Notes: a model not told the origin generated them from the sequence alone. DNA of 64,000 bases from Candidatus Frackibacter sp. WG13 (GCF_900114655.1 NZ_FOTT01000003.1:82810-146809); one strand, 5' to 3'. Positions 8,699-18,144 are shown, numbered from the stretch's first letter. Translations and numbers: made by a program.

Positions 8699-10786
8699 GT
8701 GCGTAAAGACAATAGTGAATTTATAACAGAATTTATTACTAAGTCAGGCAACTTTAAAAAGAATAGAGATTATTTTGCTTATGTTGAGCTTGATGATATG
8801 GCATGTTGGGTATTAGCGGATGGATTAGATTCGTCACCAGATATGTTAAGTGCTGAAATAGCAGCTGGAAGCATTCTTAACGACTTTACTGAAAATCCTT
8901 CTATGAAGCGGAGGCATATAAAAAAATATATTAAGAATGCTCATCAGGCTTTACTTCATGAAAGTAGACTTATGAAATTGCAGTCTACAGTATTAGTTAT
9001 TGTTAGTGACTACTCTTCGCTTATTTGGGGAAGTGTAGGGAATGCACGTTTATATCATCTAAGAAATGAAAGGATAAATCGTAAGAGTAAGGACCATAGT
9101 ATAGCTCAGATGTTAGTAGATGCTGGTGAAGTTGAGGAAAAGAGACTTAATCAGCACCAAGAGAGAAATAATTTAACAGAATATTTAGGAAAAGATGGTA
9201 CAGTTAAGCCATATGTAAGTAAGAAGCTTAGATTGAAGGATGATGATTTTCTATTGATGTGTACTTCAGGTTTTTGGGAGAATATCAACGACCAAGAATT
9301 GGTAAATGGATTAAAAGAAGCAAATGATGCAAAAGAGTTTGTAGAAGGTCTAGAAAGTAAGATATTAAACACGGGTAATGATTTAGATAATTATTCTATT
9401 GCTTCTATTTTTATAAAGAAAGCTTTTCAAGAGGATAAGTCAAGAAAGAAATTATATAAGAAGATAGCTATCTTTTTAATTCCAATTCTCATTTTAGGTA
9501 GTGGGTTCTTTATTTATAGCAAGATTAGCAAGCGTAGGTTAGCAAAGACTTTGAAACTAAAAAATATAAAGAAAGCATCTACTAATAATAATGAAGGTGA
9601 TAGACTATTTAAAGAAGGTAAATATAATAAGGCGTTAATAGAATATAACAAGGCAAGAAATCTGTATAAGAAATCACAACAAAAAGAAAAACTCGTGGTA
9701 GTAGATAAGAAGATTAAGGAGACTGGAAGGATTATTGCTGGTAGAAAGTTAGAAGAAGACGGTGATAAAAGTTTTACTACAGGCAATTACCGAGATGCAT
9801 TATCTAAATATAAGGAAGCTAAATTAAATTATCTAAAAGCAGGTGAATATAATCTATCTCAGATAGAGGATAAATTAACGAAGACCAATGATACTTTAAA
9901 GGCTATTAATTATGAAAATGAAGGTGATCTATTCTTTAAGTCTGAAGAGCTACCGGTTGCTATGGATAAATATATGAAGGCATTAAAAATCTATCGTAAA
10001 AATGAAATGTCAGCGAGAGAGAAGAAAGTAAAAGCTGACATACAGAAGATTGAAAAATTAATAACAAATAATCAAAGATTCAGTAAAGCTCAAGAGGTTG
10101 AGGTGACTGGAGATGAGCTATTTAAATTAAAAGATTTTAAAAATGCAATTCTAAAATATACTGAAGCCAAAATTATCTATTCAGAATTAGGTATGACAGA
10201 AGAAGTTAATAGTATTAAGAAAAAGTTAAGAAATATCGATGTTTTAAAAGCAGCTACAAAAGCAAAGGAGTATGAAACAAAAGCAGATAGATATTTAGAG
10301 AAAAAGGAGTATAGTGATGCGTTAGCCAATTATAAGGATGCTTATAAGATATTCAATACAATTGGTAAAGAGGGAAGTAGCACAAGGGTTGAAGAGAAGA
10401 TTGATAAAAGTGAAAGACTTATTAAAGCTAAAGAATTATTAGCAGAAGGTGATGCGTTATTTAAAGTTAAAGATTTTAAAAATGCAAATTTAAAGTATAT
10501 GAAAGCTGAATTAATTTACTTGAATTTTGGCCTAACAGATAAGGTCAAGACAATTAAAAAGAAGATAAATAATGTAAGGGATGCTGAGTCATATTTAAAG
10601 GCAAAAGATTATGAAAGATTAGCAGATATGCAGTTAGAAAGTAAGAAGTATGAAAAAGCATTATATAATTATGGACAAGCCAATAAGATATATTCTGAAA
10701 TTAACAAATCTGAGGCTAGTGAAAGAATACAAAAGAAGATCAAAAAGACAAAAGAAGCCAAAGATAAATTTTTATTCTTCTTTTAG
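8699..10786 (+). CDS. Degenerate PP2C domain - TM helix - seven TPR-like repeats
   Basis: About 695 residues. I choose GTG at 8699 because GGAGG at 8686-8690 precedes it; GTG at 8675 would put that site inside the gene. Residues 1-240 are a PP2C fold that has lost key acids: ADGMGG has become ADGLDS (40-45), GDS has become GNA (114-116) and CSDG has become CTSG (188-191), although DN (230-231) remains. It is probably a pseudophosphatase. A transmembrane helix follows (about 256-273), then seven helical repeats built on 'EGD.LFK..KY..AL.KY..A..IY'. Repeats 4 and 6 are nearly identical in DNA (around 10112-10170 and 10450-10510), suggesting recent duplication. Inference: a transmembrane sensor or scaffold. 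Confidence 0.82.
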   Translation: MRKDNSEFITEFITKSGNFKKNRDYFAYVELDDMACWVLADGLDSSPDMLSAEIAAGSILNDFTENPSMKRRHIKKYIKNAHQALLHESRLMKLQSTVLVIVSDYSSLIWGSVGNARLYHLRNERINRKSKDHSIAQMLVDAGEVEEKRLNQHQERNNLTEYLGKDGTVKPYVSKKLRLKDDDFLLMCTSGFWENINDQELVNGLKEANDAKEFVEGLESKILNTGNDLDNYSIASIFIKKAFQEDKSRKKLYKKIAIFLIPILILGSGFFIYSKISKRRLAKTLKLKNIKKASTNNNEGDRLFKEGKYNKALIEYNKARNLYKKSQQKEKLVVVDKKIKETGRIIAGRKLEEDGDKSFTTGNYRDALSKYKEAKLNYLKAGEYNLSQIEDKLTKTNDTLKAINYENEGDLFFKSEELPVAMDKYMKALKIYRKNEMSAREKKVKADIQKIEKLITNNQRFSKAQEVEVTGDELFKLKDFKNAILKYTEAKIIYSELGMTEEVNSIKKKLRNIDVLKAATKAKEYETKADRYLEKKEYSDALANYKDAYKIFNTIGKEGSSTRVEEKIDKSERLIKAKELLAEGDALFKVKDFKNANLKYMKAELIYLNFGLTDKVKTIKKKINNVRDAESYLKAKDYERLADMQLESKKYEKALYNYGQANKIYSEINKSEASERIQKKIKKTKEAKDKFLFFF

Positions 10787-10804
10787 GAGAGTGGGATCTT
10801 AACA

Positions 10805-11755
10805 ATGCAGGAAGCATGCCAAGAGACAGATTATATTTATCTGCCAGAAGGAACAATTTTAAAGAATAATTACCGTATTAAGGATAATTTAGTGACTAGA
10901 AGTAATTTTTCAATAGTATATTTAGCTGAAAGAATTGATACTAGTGAAGAGGTGGTCATTAAAGAGTTCTTTCCTAAAAATTTAGCTTTGCGTGATCTAG
11001 ATGCAAAAAGTGTAGTCTGTAAGAATAATCTTTTTAAAGATAAATTTAAAGAAGAATGTAACTCTTTTTCAAAAGAAGCAAAGTTAATGATAGAATTAGA
11101 GAATAAATACGTAGCTAAGTGTTATGATTATTTTAAAGAGAATAATACTTCCTATATAGTGATAAAGTATTATCAAGGCAAGACATTGGGTAATTATTTA
11201 AATGAAAATAATCTTAATTTTAAAGATTTTTTAAGAGGAATATACTTACCTTTATTAGATGCAGTTAATAATATTCATAAAGAAGGTTATATTCATCGTG
11301 ATATCAAACCTAGTAATATAATAATTTATAATAAGCAGCCTATCATAATAGATTTTGGCTCAGTAATAGATTATAAGAAGGATTTTCAGAAAAAAGTTCT
11401 TTTAACTCCAGGGTTTTCACCAATTGAACTTTATTCTGAAAAGACCAGACAAGGTTGTTATTCCGATATTTATAGTTTAGCAGCTATTCTTTATTACTAT
11501 TTCACTCAAAAGATACCTAGAGAGGCTGTAGATAGAATAATTGAAGATAAGATAAAAGAGGTAAATGAATTAAACCAAGAAGTTTCTAGTTATTTAAATA
11601 GAGTTATAATGAGGAACTTATCTTTAAATTATAAAGATAGAGATCAAAAGGTGTGGTCCTTGCAATTGAAATTATGGAAGGAATATATAAAAATTGAAAT
11701 AAAAGATAGTATTTTGAAACTATTTAATGGTTTAACTCTGGATAGTTCCAATTAA
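10805..11755 (+). CDS. Ser/Thr protein kinase (Hanks type), soluble
   Basis: A 316-residue kinase. Catalytic features: VIK (Lys53), HRDIKPSNI (His164-Asp166), DFGS (183-186) and an activation/P+1 segment TPGFSPIELYS (201-211). The glycine-rich loop is unusual, LVTRSNFSIVYL without the normal GxGxxG, so nucleotide binding may be weaker or differently organised. There is no transmembrane helix or PASTA domain. It is the last gene of the operon and supplies the writer for the FHA readers and PP2C eraser upstream, paralleling PpkA in type VI systems. Confidence 0.9.
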   Translation: MQEACQETDYIYLPEGTILKNNYRIKDNLVTRSNFSIVYLAERIDTSEEVVIKEFFPKNLALRDLDAKSVVCKNNLFKDKFKEECNSFSKEAKLMIELENKYVAKCYDYFKENNTSYIVIKYYQGKTLGNYLNENNLNFKDFLRGIYLPLLDAVNNIHKEGYIHRDIKPSNIIIYNKQPIIIDFGSVIDYKKDFQKKVLLTPGFSPIELYSEKTRQGCYSDIYSLAAILYYYFTQKIPREAVDRIIEDKIKEVNELNQEVSSYLNRVIMRNLSLNYKDRDQKVWSLQLKLWKEYIKIEIKDSILKLFNGLTLDSSN

Positions 11756-11788
11756 TTGCTATAATATTCTATTAAAAATGTGAAAGAG

Positions 11789-11816
11789 TTGAAATTTAAC
11801 CGTAGTGTGTTATAAT
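11789..11816 (+). promoter_or_regulatory. Sigma-A-like promoter
   Basis: TTGAAA (11789-11794), 16-nt spacer, perfect TATAAT (11811-11816). The start site would fall at about 11823, inside the hairpin described next, so any transcript would begin in or before a terminator-like structure. Confidence 0.5.
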
Positions 11817-11819
11817 TAT

Positions 11820-11855
11820 GAGCAGTATTAATGTTGATTATACTGTTCATTTTTT
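11820..11855 (+). terminator. Terminator-like hairpin after the kinase operon
   Basis: A 9-bp stem (11820-11828 with 11840-11848, one G-U pair) is followed by ATTTTTT. It most simply ends the injection-like operon, about 65 nt after its last stop codon. Confidence 0.65.
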
Positions 11856-11998
11856 ATATTAAGTGGGTTTTCATCTTTTGGGTTAGAGAATTGTGAATTA
11901 AAGAGATGTACATACTAAATATAAATATACTATAATATGGTCTGTTGGTTTAAGGTTCTAGGAGTTAAAGTTTCTGTTTTTAGTAAGGGGGGAAGAAA

Positions 11999-12907
11999 AT
12001 GTTTAAAGATTGGTTTGGTAGTAAATCAAAGTATGTAACTGTTAAACGGCAAAAAGAGAAATCAAAAGAGAAGAAGAAAAAGAAAGGTAAGGGTAAAGGT
12101 AAAGGTAAGATAACAGATGAACTGTGGACTAAGTGTAAGAATTGTGGAGAGATTATTTTTAATAAAAAACTGGCACAAAATTTAAAAGTCTGTTTAGAGT
12201 GTGAATATCATTTTCGGCTTAATTCACAAGAGAGGCTTAACTTATTAATTGATGAGGATAGTTTTACTGAATTTGGAGAAGAATTAGAGACTGTTAATCC
12301 GTTAGAATTTCCTAAATACGAAAGTAAGTTAAAGAAATATCAAGAAAAGACGGGATTGGATGAGGCTGTAGTTACTGGTGAGGGTCAGATTGGAGGACAT
12401 AGAGTAGCTATTGCTGTAATTGATGCTAACTTCTTAATGGGAAGTATGAATTCAGTTGTTGGTGAGAAAGTTACACGAGTGATTGAAACCGCTTTAAATG
12501 AAGAGCTGCCTTTAATCATTATTTCTGGTGGTGGAGGTGGTGCTCGGATGTATGAGGGAATGTTATCGTTAATGCAGATGGCTAAAACTAGTGCTGCTTT
12601 AGCTAAATTAGATGATGCTGGACAGTTATTCATTTCAGTTTTGACTGATCCTACATATGGTGGTATTTCAGCAAGTTTTGCATCTTTAGGTGATATTATT
12701 ATTGCTGAAAAAGAAGCAAAGATTGGGTTTGCTGGTCCGCGAGTTATAAAGCAAACAATTAATAAAGATTTACCATCAGGGTTTCAAACTTCTGAATTTC
12801 AATTAGAACATGGTATGGTAGATAAAGTAGTGGGTAGAAAAGAGATGAAGGATGTTTTAGTAAGAATTTTAGATATACATAGCTTGCGAGGTGAAGTTAA
12901 TGCCTAA
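11999..12907 (+). CDS. accD: Acetyl-CoA carboxylase carboxyltransferase subunit beta
   Basis: A 302-residue protein. It has a four-cysteine zinc finger (Cys46, Cys49, Cys65, Cys68; CKNC...CLEC), then the crotonase-like carboxyltransferase core with [12 protein letters not shown] and [13 protein letters not shown]. With AccA it transfers carboxyl from biotin to acetyl-CoA to make malonyl-CoA. An unusual lysine/glycine run (about residues 19-37) precedes the zinc finger and makes the N-terminus strongly basic. Its stop overlaps the accA start. A TATAAT at 11931-11936 and the ribosome binding site AAGGGGGGAAG suggest its own transcript from the 11.9 kb gap. Confidence 0.97.
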   Translation: MFKDWFGSKSKYVTVKRQKEKSKEKKKKKGKGKGKGKITDELWTKCKNCGEIIFNKKLAQNLKVCLECEYHFRLNSQERLNLLIDEDSFTEFGEELETVNPLEFPKYESKLKKYQEKTGLDEAVVTGEGQIGGHRVAIAVIDANFLMGSMNSVVGEKVTRVIETALNEELPLIIISGGGGGARMYEGMLSLMQMAKTSAALAKLDDAGQLFISVLTDPTYGGISASFASLGDIIIAEKEAKIGFAGPRVIKQTINKDLPSGFQTSEFQLEHGMVDKVVGRKEMKDVLVRILDIHSLRGEVNA

Positions 12908-13907
12908 AGATCATTTAGAATTTGAAAAGCCTTTAATAGAATTAGAAGATAAGATTAAGGAATTGAAGCAGTTTATGCAAGAAAAAGATATAGATTTGAC
13001 TGATGAGATTGAAAGACTTAAAGAGAAGTCGGAACGTGTTAAGCAGGAAGTATATTCTGAGTTAGAGCCTTGGCAAATTTTAAAGTTAGCACGTCATGCA
13101 GAACGTCCGACTACATTAGATTATATTAATTTAATCTGTGATGACTTTATTGAATTGCATGGAGATAGGAATTATGGAGATGATCGAGCCTTAATTGGTG
13201 GTATAGGTAAGATAGGAGACCAACCTTTGACTATAGTTGGTCATCAGAAAGGGAAAAGTACTAAAGATAATATTAACCGTAACTTTGGTATGGCTCACCC
13301 GGAAGGTTATCGTAAAGCTTTAAGATTAATGAAACAGGCTGAGAAATTTAATCGTCCTATTTTAGCTTTAATTAATACGCCAGGTGCTTATCCAGGTATT
13401 GAGGCCGAAGAACGAGGGCAAGCAGAAGCAATTGCTAAAAATATGATGGAAATGGCGAGATTAAAGGTGCCAATAATTATTATTGTAACTGGAGAAGGAG
13501 GTAGTGGTGGTGCTTTAGGTATTGGTGTCGGTGACAAAATTATGATGCTAGAGTATACGTATTATTCAGTATGTTCGCCAGAAGCATGTGCTGCTATTCT
13601 TTGGAAAGATGCTAGCGAAGCAAAGACAGCAGCAGAAGCGCTAAAATTAACTGCTAAAGACCTTTTAGAATTAGGTATTGTAGATGAAATTATTAATGAA
13701 CCATTAGGAGGGGCCCATAAAGCATTTAAAGAAAGTGCCGAACTACTCAAAGAAGCTATTCTTACTAATTTACAAGAAATTCAGTCTTTCTCTATTTCAG
13801 AAATGTTAGAAAAAAGATATGATAAGTTTCGGCAAATAGGGGAATATATAGAACATAGCAGGATAGAAGTCAATGATGAGCAACAAGATGAAGTAGTTAA
13901 TGAATAG
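12900..13907 (+). CDS. accA: Acetyl-CoA carboxylase carboxyltransferase subunit alpha
   Basis: A 335-residue protein with the AccA signatures [34 protein letters not shown] and [23 protein letters not shown] at 12900 is preceded by GAGGTG and overlaps the end of accD, giving coupled translation and 1:1 subunit supply. A GTG at 12891 in frame is less likely because it lies within the ribosome binding site. biotin carboxylase and BCCP genes are not in the window. The C-terminus has a modest acidic extension beyond the usual length of about 320 residues. Confidence 0.97.
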   Translation: MPKDHLEFEKPLIELEDKIKELKQFMQEKDIDLTDEIERLKEKSERVKQEVYSELEPWQILKLARHAERPTTLDYINLICDDFIELHGDRNYGDDRALIGGIGKIGDQPLTIVGHQKGKSTKDNINRNFGMAHPEGYRKALRLMKQAEKFNRPILALINTPGAYPGIEAEERGQAEAIAKNMMEMARLKVPIIIIVTGEGGSGGALGIGVGDKIMMLEYTYYSVCSPEACAAILWKDASEAKTAAEALKLTAKDLLELGIVDEIINEPLGGAHKAFKESAELLKEAILTNLQEIQSFSISEMLEKRYDKFRQIGEYIEHSRIEVNDEQQDEVVNE

Positions 13908-13932
13908 TAATTAAATAAGGAGGTAGTGTTTG

Positions 13933-14931
13933 GTGAAGAAGATTGGTGTTTTAACTAGTGGGGGCGATGCTCCTGGGATGAATGCTGCCGTTAGGGCAGT
14001 AGTTAGAAAAGCAATCTATGAAGGATTAGAAGTAATCGGAATTAGAAGGGGTTACGCAGGGGTTATTGATAGTGATTTCGAAGTTATGAATCGAGGTTCT
14101 GTTGCTGATATTATCCATCGCGGAGGTACTATACTACATTCAGCACGTTGTGAAGAATTTAGAACCAAAGAAGGACGAAGGGAAGCCATTGAACAGTTAA
14201 AATATGGCGGGATTGAGGGTTTAGTTGTAATCGGTGGTGATGGTTCTTTTACCGGAGCAAAGCTGCTTAGTGATGAATCAGATATTAAGGTGATAGGTGT
14301 TCCAGGGACAATTGATAATGATATCGCTTGTACTGATTATTCTATTGGTTATGATACAGCTATGAATACAATTTTGGATGCTATTAATAAAATAAGAGAT
14401 ACAGCCACTTCTCATGAAAGAACTTTTGTAGTAGAGACGATGGGTAGACATTCTGGTTTCCTAACGCTAATGTCAGGGTTAGCCGGTGGGGCAGAATCAA
14501 TCTTGATTCCTGAAGTTGAATTTGATATTGAAAGTATTTGTGAAAAATTAAAACATGGTTATAACCGTGGTAAATTACATAGTATTATATTAGTGGCAGA
14601 AGGTATTAGCGATGATTTTAAAACTGACCGTGATTTGAATGAAAGTAAAGCATTTGCTCTTGGTGAAGAGATTAGTGAGCGAACTGGTTTTGAAACTAGG
14701 GTTACAGTTTTAGGGCATCTGCAACGAGGTGGAGCTCCTACTGCACAGGATAGAATTATGGCTAGTCGTTTAGGAGCAGCTGCAGTTGACATGCTAATTA
14801 AGGAAGAGACGAATAAGATGGTAGGAATGGTTCATAATCAAGTACAGAGTTTTCCAATAGAAGAAGCTTTAGAAGGAAGCAAAGAAGTAGATGAAGGAAT
14901 TTATGAATTAGCACATATACTATCATTATAG
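13933..14931 (+). CDS. pfkA: ATP-dependent 6-phosphofructokinase
   Basis: About 332 residues. It shows the PfkA signatures GVLTSGGDAPGMNAAVRAVV, VIGGDGSFTGA, the catalytic GTIDNDI loop and the substrate-binding ETMGRHSGFL. It phosphorylates fructose-6-phosphate to the 1,6-bisphosphate, the committed step of glycolysis. I choose GTG at 13933 (KKIGVLTSGGD), 9 nt after AAGGAGG at 13917-13923; TTG at 13930 is the alternative. It lies between accA and pyk, an order familiar from clostridia. Confidence 0.96.
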   Translation: MKKIGVLTSGGDAPGMNAAVRAVVRKAIYEGLEVIGIRRGYAGVIDSDFEVMNRGSVADIIHRGGTILHSARCEEFRTKEGRREAIEQLKYGGIEGLVVIGGDGSFTGAKLLSDESDIKVIGVPGTIDNDIACTDYSIGYDTAMNTILDAINKIRDTATSHERTFVVETMGRHSGFLTLMSGLAGGAESILIPEVEFDIESICEKLKHGYNRGKLHSIILVAEGISDDFKTDRDLNESKAFALGEEISERTGFETRVTVLGHLQRGGAPTAQDRIMASRLGAAAVDMLIKEETNKMVGMVHNQVQSFPIEEALEGSKEVDEGIYELAHILSL

Positions 14932-14966
14932 CAAATTAACAATCTTTTACCAGAGGAGGGTTTTAG

Positions 14967-16721
14967 ATGAGAAGAACAAAAATTGTGTGTACTATTGGGC
15001 CTGCCAGTGATGATAGAGAGATTCTTAGTAAATTAATTGATGCTGGGATGAATGTAGCTCGTATGAATTTTTCACATGGGAACCATGAAGAGCATGGGGT
15101 TAGAATGGAAAATGTACGTCAATTAGCTGCTAAAAAAGATAAACCAGTTGCTGTATTATTAGATACTAAAGGACCAGAGGTTAGAACAGGGATGTTGAAG
15201 AATGATGAGAAGGTAAGATTGAAAAAAGGGCAAAAATTTGTCTTGACTACGGAAGATATTGAAGGAGATAATAAAAAGACTTCTATTACTTATAAAGGAT
15301 TACCTCAGGATGTGGAACCTGGAGGTGTGATCTTAATTGATGATGGTTTAATTGAATTGAAGATAGATAAACTTGACGAAACTAAAGTAGAGTGTACGGT
15401 AGTTAATGGTGGTGAATTAGGTTCTCGTAAAGGAGTTAATTTACCTGGGGTATCGGTTAATCTACCAGCAATTACAGAGAAGGATGTAGCAGATATTAGG
15501 TTTGGTATTGAGCAGGATGTAGACTTCATTGCTGCTTCTTTTATTAGAAAGGCAGCGGATGTATTAGAAATTAAGCGAATCTTAGAGGAAGAGAACGCTA
15601 ATATTAAGATTATTTCTAAGATTGAAAATGAAGAAGGTGTAGAGAATATTGATGAAATTATAGAAGTCTCTGATGGTATTATGGTTGCCCGAGGTGACTT
15701 AGGAGTTGAAATCCCGACAGAAAAGGTACCAACTGCTCAAAAGATGATGATTAGTAAATGTAATGAAGCAGGTAAGCCGGTTATTACTGCTACTCAGATG
15801 TTGGATTCAATGATTCGTAATCCACGTCCTACTAGAGCGGAGGCTAGTGATGTAGCAAATGCGATCTTTGATGGTACTGATGCCACTATGTTATCTGGAG
15901 AGACTGCTGCTGGCGATTATCCGGTTGAATCAGTACAGACTATGGCTAAGATTGCTGAAGAGATCGAAGAATCACAGCGATATAAAGAGCAGATGGCTCA
16001 TAAGAATATGGTTCCACCAAGAACAGTAACAGACTCAATAAGTTATTCAACATGTGAGACAGCTCAAGACTTAGGGGCAGCAGCAATTATTACTTCTACT
16101 CGTTCCGGTCATACTGCGAGAATGGTTTCTAAGTATCGACCTTATTCACCGATTGTAGCAACTACTCCGAATCGAAAAGTATTTAATCAACTGATTCTTT
16201 CCTGGGGAGTTAAACCGGTCTTAGTAGAAAACACTAATTCTACTGATGATATGTTAGATGCTTCAGTAGCAGGAGCTTTAGAATCAGGATATGTTGATAC
16301 TGGAGACCTAGTAGTAGTCACTGCTGGCACACCAGCAGGGGTTCCAGGAACCACTAACTTACTTAAAGTACATATTGTTGGCAAAGCTGTTCTTCGCGGT
16401 GCTGGAATTGGAAAGCAAGCAGCAAGTGGGTGCGTTTGTGTAGCTAAGACAGCTAGTGAAGCTAATAAGAAGATGCGTGAAGGTGATGTGTTAGTCACTT
16501 ATGGGACAGATAAAGACTTTGTGCCAGCTATGGAGAAGGCAGTGGCAGTAATTACCGAAGAGCCAGGTTTAACTTCACATGCTGCGATTGTTGGATTAAA
16601 TTTAGGAATTCCAGTAGTAGTAGGTGCTTCTAATGTGGTTGATGCTTTAAAAGACGGGGATATAGTAACAGTCGATAGTGTGCGAGGTTTAGTCTATAAA
16701 GGAGAAGCAAATGTATTATAG
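14967..16721 (+). CDS. pyk: Pyruvate kinase with C-terminal PEP-utilising domain
   Basis: A 584-residue protein. The N-terminus RRTKIVCTIGPAS and the motifs RMNFSHGNHEEH, KIENEEGVENIDEI and GDLGVEIP are classical pyruvate kinase. The C-terminal ~80 residues add a phosphohistidine-type swivelling domain (EPGLTSHAAIVGLNLGIPV). That extension is known from Firmicute pyruvate kinases (about 585 residues) and absent from the ~470-residue forms. It makes ATP and pyruvate from PEP. It ends the accD-accA-pfkA-pyk run and is followed by a strong terminator. Confidence 0.97.
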   Translation: MRRTKIVCTIGPASDDREILSKLIDAGMNVARMNFSHGNHEEHGVRMENVRQLAAKKDKPVAVLLDTKGPEVRTGMLKNDEKVRLKKGQKFVLTTEDIEGDNKKTSITYKGLPQDVEPGGVILIDDGLIELKIDKLDETKVECTVVNGGELGSRKGVNLPGVSVNLPAITEKDVADIRFGIEQDVDFIAASFIRKAADVLEIKRILEEENANIKIISKIENEEGVENIDEIIEVSDGIMVARGDLGVEIPTEKVPTAQKMMISKCNEAGKPVITATQMLDSMIRNPRPTRAEASDVANAIFDGTDATMLSGETAAGDYPVESVQTMAKIAEEIEESQRYKEQMAHKNMVPPRTVTDSISYSTCETAQDLGAAAIITSTRSGHTARMVSKYRPYSPIVATTPNRKVFNQLILSWGVKPVLVENTNSTDDMLDASVAGALESGYVDTGDLVVVTAGTPAGVPGTTNLLKVHIVGKAVLRGAGIGKQAASGCVCVAKTASEANKKMREGDVLVTYGTDKDFVPAMEKAVAVITEEPGLTSHAAIVGLNLGIPVVVGASNVVDALKDGDIVTVDSVRGLVYKGEANVL

Positions 16722-16752
16722 AAAGTTCAAGGAAGAAATTAAATAATTAGTT

Positions 16753-16785
16753 AAAGCACATAGCATATATGCTATGTGCTTTTTA
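16753..16785 (+). terminator. Rho-independent terminator after pyk
   Basis: A perfect 30-nt palindrome (16753-16782, arms AAAGCACATAGCAT) is followed by further T residues. It closes the accDA-pfkA-pyk unit. Confidence 0.9.
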
Positions 16786-16801
16786 GCAAATGAAGTTTAT
16801 T

Positions 16802-16830
16802 TTGACAATAATAATTACTTATGTTAAAAT
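16802..16830 (+). promoter_or_regulatory. Consensus promoter for dapF
   Basis: Perfect TTGACA (16802-16807), 17-nt spacer and TAAAAT (16825-16830), lying 39 nt before the dapF start and just after the pyk terminator. Confidence 0.8.
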
Positions 16831-16868
16831 TTAATTTAAGTTAATGATAAGAGGAGTTGAGAAGCAAA

Positions 16869-17711
16869 ATGGAATTTACAAAGATGCACGGACTAGGTAA
16901 TGATTTTGTTCTAGTCAATTGTTTTGCCGAAGACATTGATAATGCGAATCAATTAGCTGAAGAGATCTGTGACCGACATTTTGGAGTAGGGGCTGATGGG
17001 TTAGTTTTAGTCTTGCCTGCTCAAATTGAAGAAGCAGATTTTAGAATGAGAATCTTTAATCCAGATGGTAGTGAACCAGAGATGTGCGGAAACGCTATTC
17101 GGTGCTTTGGAAAATATCTTTATGAAAAAGAGCTAACTGATAAGACGAAGATTAAAGTAGAAACTTTAGCTGGGATTATTATTCCAGAATTAATAATTGA
17201 AGATGGTGATGTGCAGGCTGTTAAGGTTGACATGGGTGAACCGCGTTTACATAGTTCTGAGATTCCTATCGAAGGAGTAGATAAGGAAGAGGTAGTTAAA
17301 GAGAAACTAGATGTTGATGGTGAAGAGTACGAAATAACTACCGTTTCCATGGGTAATCCGCATTGTGTCGTCTTTGTTGATGATGCTGAGGAATTCCCAG
17401 TAACTGAAGTTGGACCGAAAGTTGAAGAACATCCTCGTTTTCCAGAGAAAACGAATGTAGAATTTATAGAAGTAATTAACTCTAGTGAAATTAAGATGCG
17501 TGTTTGGGAACGGGGAGCAGGAGTTACATTGGCATGTGGAACCGGTGCTTGTGGTTCTACAGTAGCTTCGATTTTAAATGAATTAACTGGTAGAAAAGTA
17601 GAGGTTCATTTACTAGGTGGCGATTTGACGATAGAGTGGAATGAAGAGAATAATCACATCTATATGACTGGACCTGCTGAAGAAGTATTTGTAGGAGAAT
17701 GGATAGTTTAA
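16869..17711 (+). CDS. dapF: Diaminopimelate epimerase
   Basis: A 280-residue protein. Both catalytic cysteines are in standard context, PEMCGNAIR (Cys73) and ACGTGACGS near residue 217. It interconverts LL- and meso-diaminopimelate for lysine and peptidoglycan. ATG at 16869 gives the usual N-terminus MEFTKMHGLGNDFVLV; a TTG at 16857 is less likely because homologues start at this motif. dapL follows after a repeat-filled gap, giving a two-step LL-DAP module. Confidence 0.96.
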   Translation: MEFTKMHGLGNDFVLVNCFAEDIDNANQLAEEICDRHFGVGADGLVLVLPAQIEEADFRMRIFNPDGSEPEMCGNAIRCFGKYLYEKELTDKTKIKVETLAGIIIPELIIEDGDVQAVKVDMGEPRLHSSEIPIEGVDKEEVVKEKLDVDGEEYEITTVSMGNPHCVVFVDDAEEFPVTEVGPKVEEHPRFPEKTNVEFIEVINSSEIKMRVWERGAGVTLACGTGACGSTVASILNELTGRKVEVHLLGGDLTIEWNEENNHIYMTGPAEEVFVGEWIV

Positions 17712-17719
17712 CTAACAGG

Positions 17720-17737
17720 TTAAGTTTAAGGCTAAGG
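17720..17737 (+). repeat. Three YTAAGR-type hexamers after dapF
   Basis: TTAAGT TTAAGG CTAAGG run in phase directly after dapF. They match the unit of the 30-copy hexamer tract at 27157-27336, so they could be a short second instance or a coincidence. Confidence 0.4.
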
Positions 17738-17749
17738 AATGAATAGTTG

Positions 17750-18080
17750 ATAGTGAAGCCCAATAAAAAGTTTACTAATTAAAAGCAGAGTCTATCGTAG
17801 GCTTGCGACCAGCTTTGAAGTTTAAGCTGGGCGAGACAGTTAAGCCCAGAAAAGAGTTTCCGAATTAGAGGCAGAGTCTATCGTAGGTTGTGGCAGAATT
17901 TATTCACGCCAGGAGTTTACACAGCCAGTCTTGGTTTATAGATTGGATGGTTTGCCTGTAAGGAGCTTTGAAGTTTAAGCTGGGCGAGACAGTTAAGCCC
18001 AATAAAAAGTTTACTAATTAGAAGCAGAGTTTAGCATAGGCTTGTGATCAGCCTTGGTTTGTAGGCTGGGGGAGATAGTT
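17750..18080 (+). repeat. Imperfect direct-repeat array with conserved hairpin
   Basis: The gap between dapF and dapL holds no gene but several diverged copies of an ~85-nt unit. Each full unit reads: 'AGTTAAGCCCAATAAAAAGT', 'TTACTAATTAGAAGCAGAGT', then 'CTATCGTAGGCTTG', then a hairpin. The hairpins are CCAGCTT/AAGCTGG (17809-17830), CCAGTCT/AGATTGG (17924-17947), GAGCTT/AAGCTG (17963-17981) and CAGCC/GGCTG (18049-18068). Stem sequence changes while pairing is largely kept, which suggests selection on structure. Another degenerate copy is at 33651-33753. Confidence 0.8.
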
Positions 18081-18144
18081 AACAGTTGAAACATTTATGA
18101 AATTTATTTATTTTAATATTAAAGAATATAAGGAGGCAGTGAGT

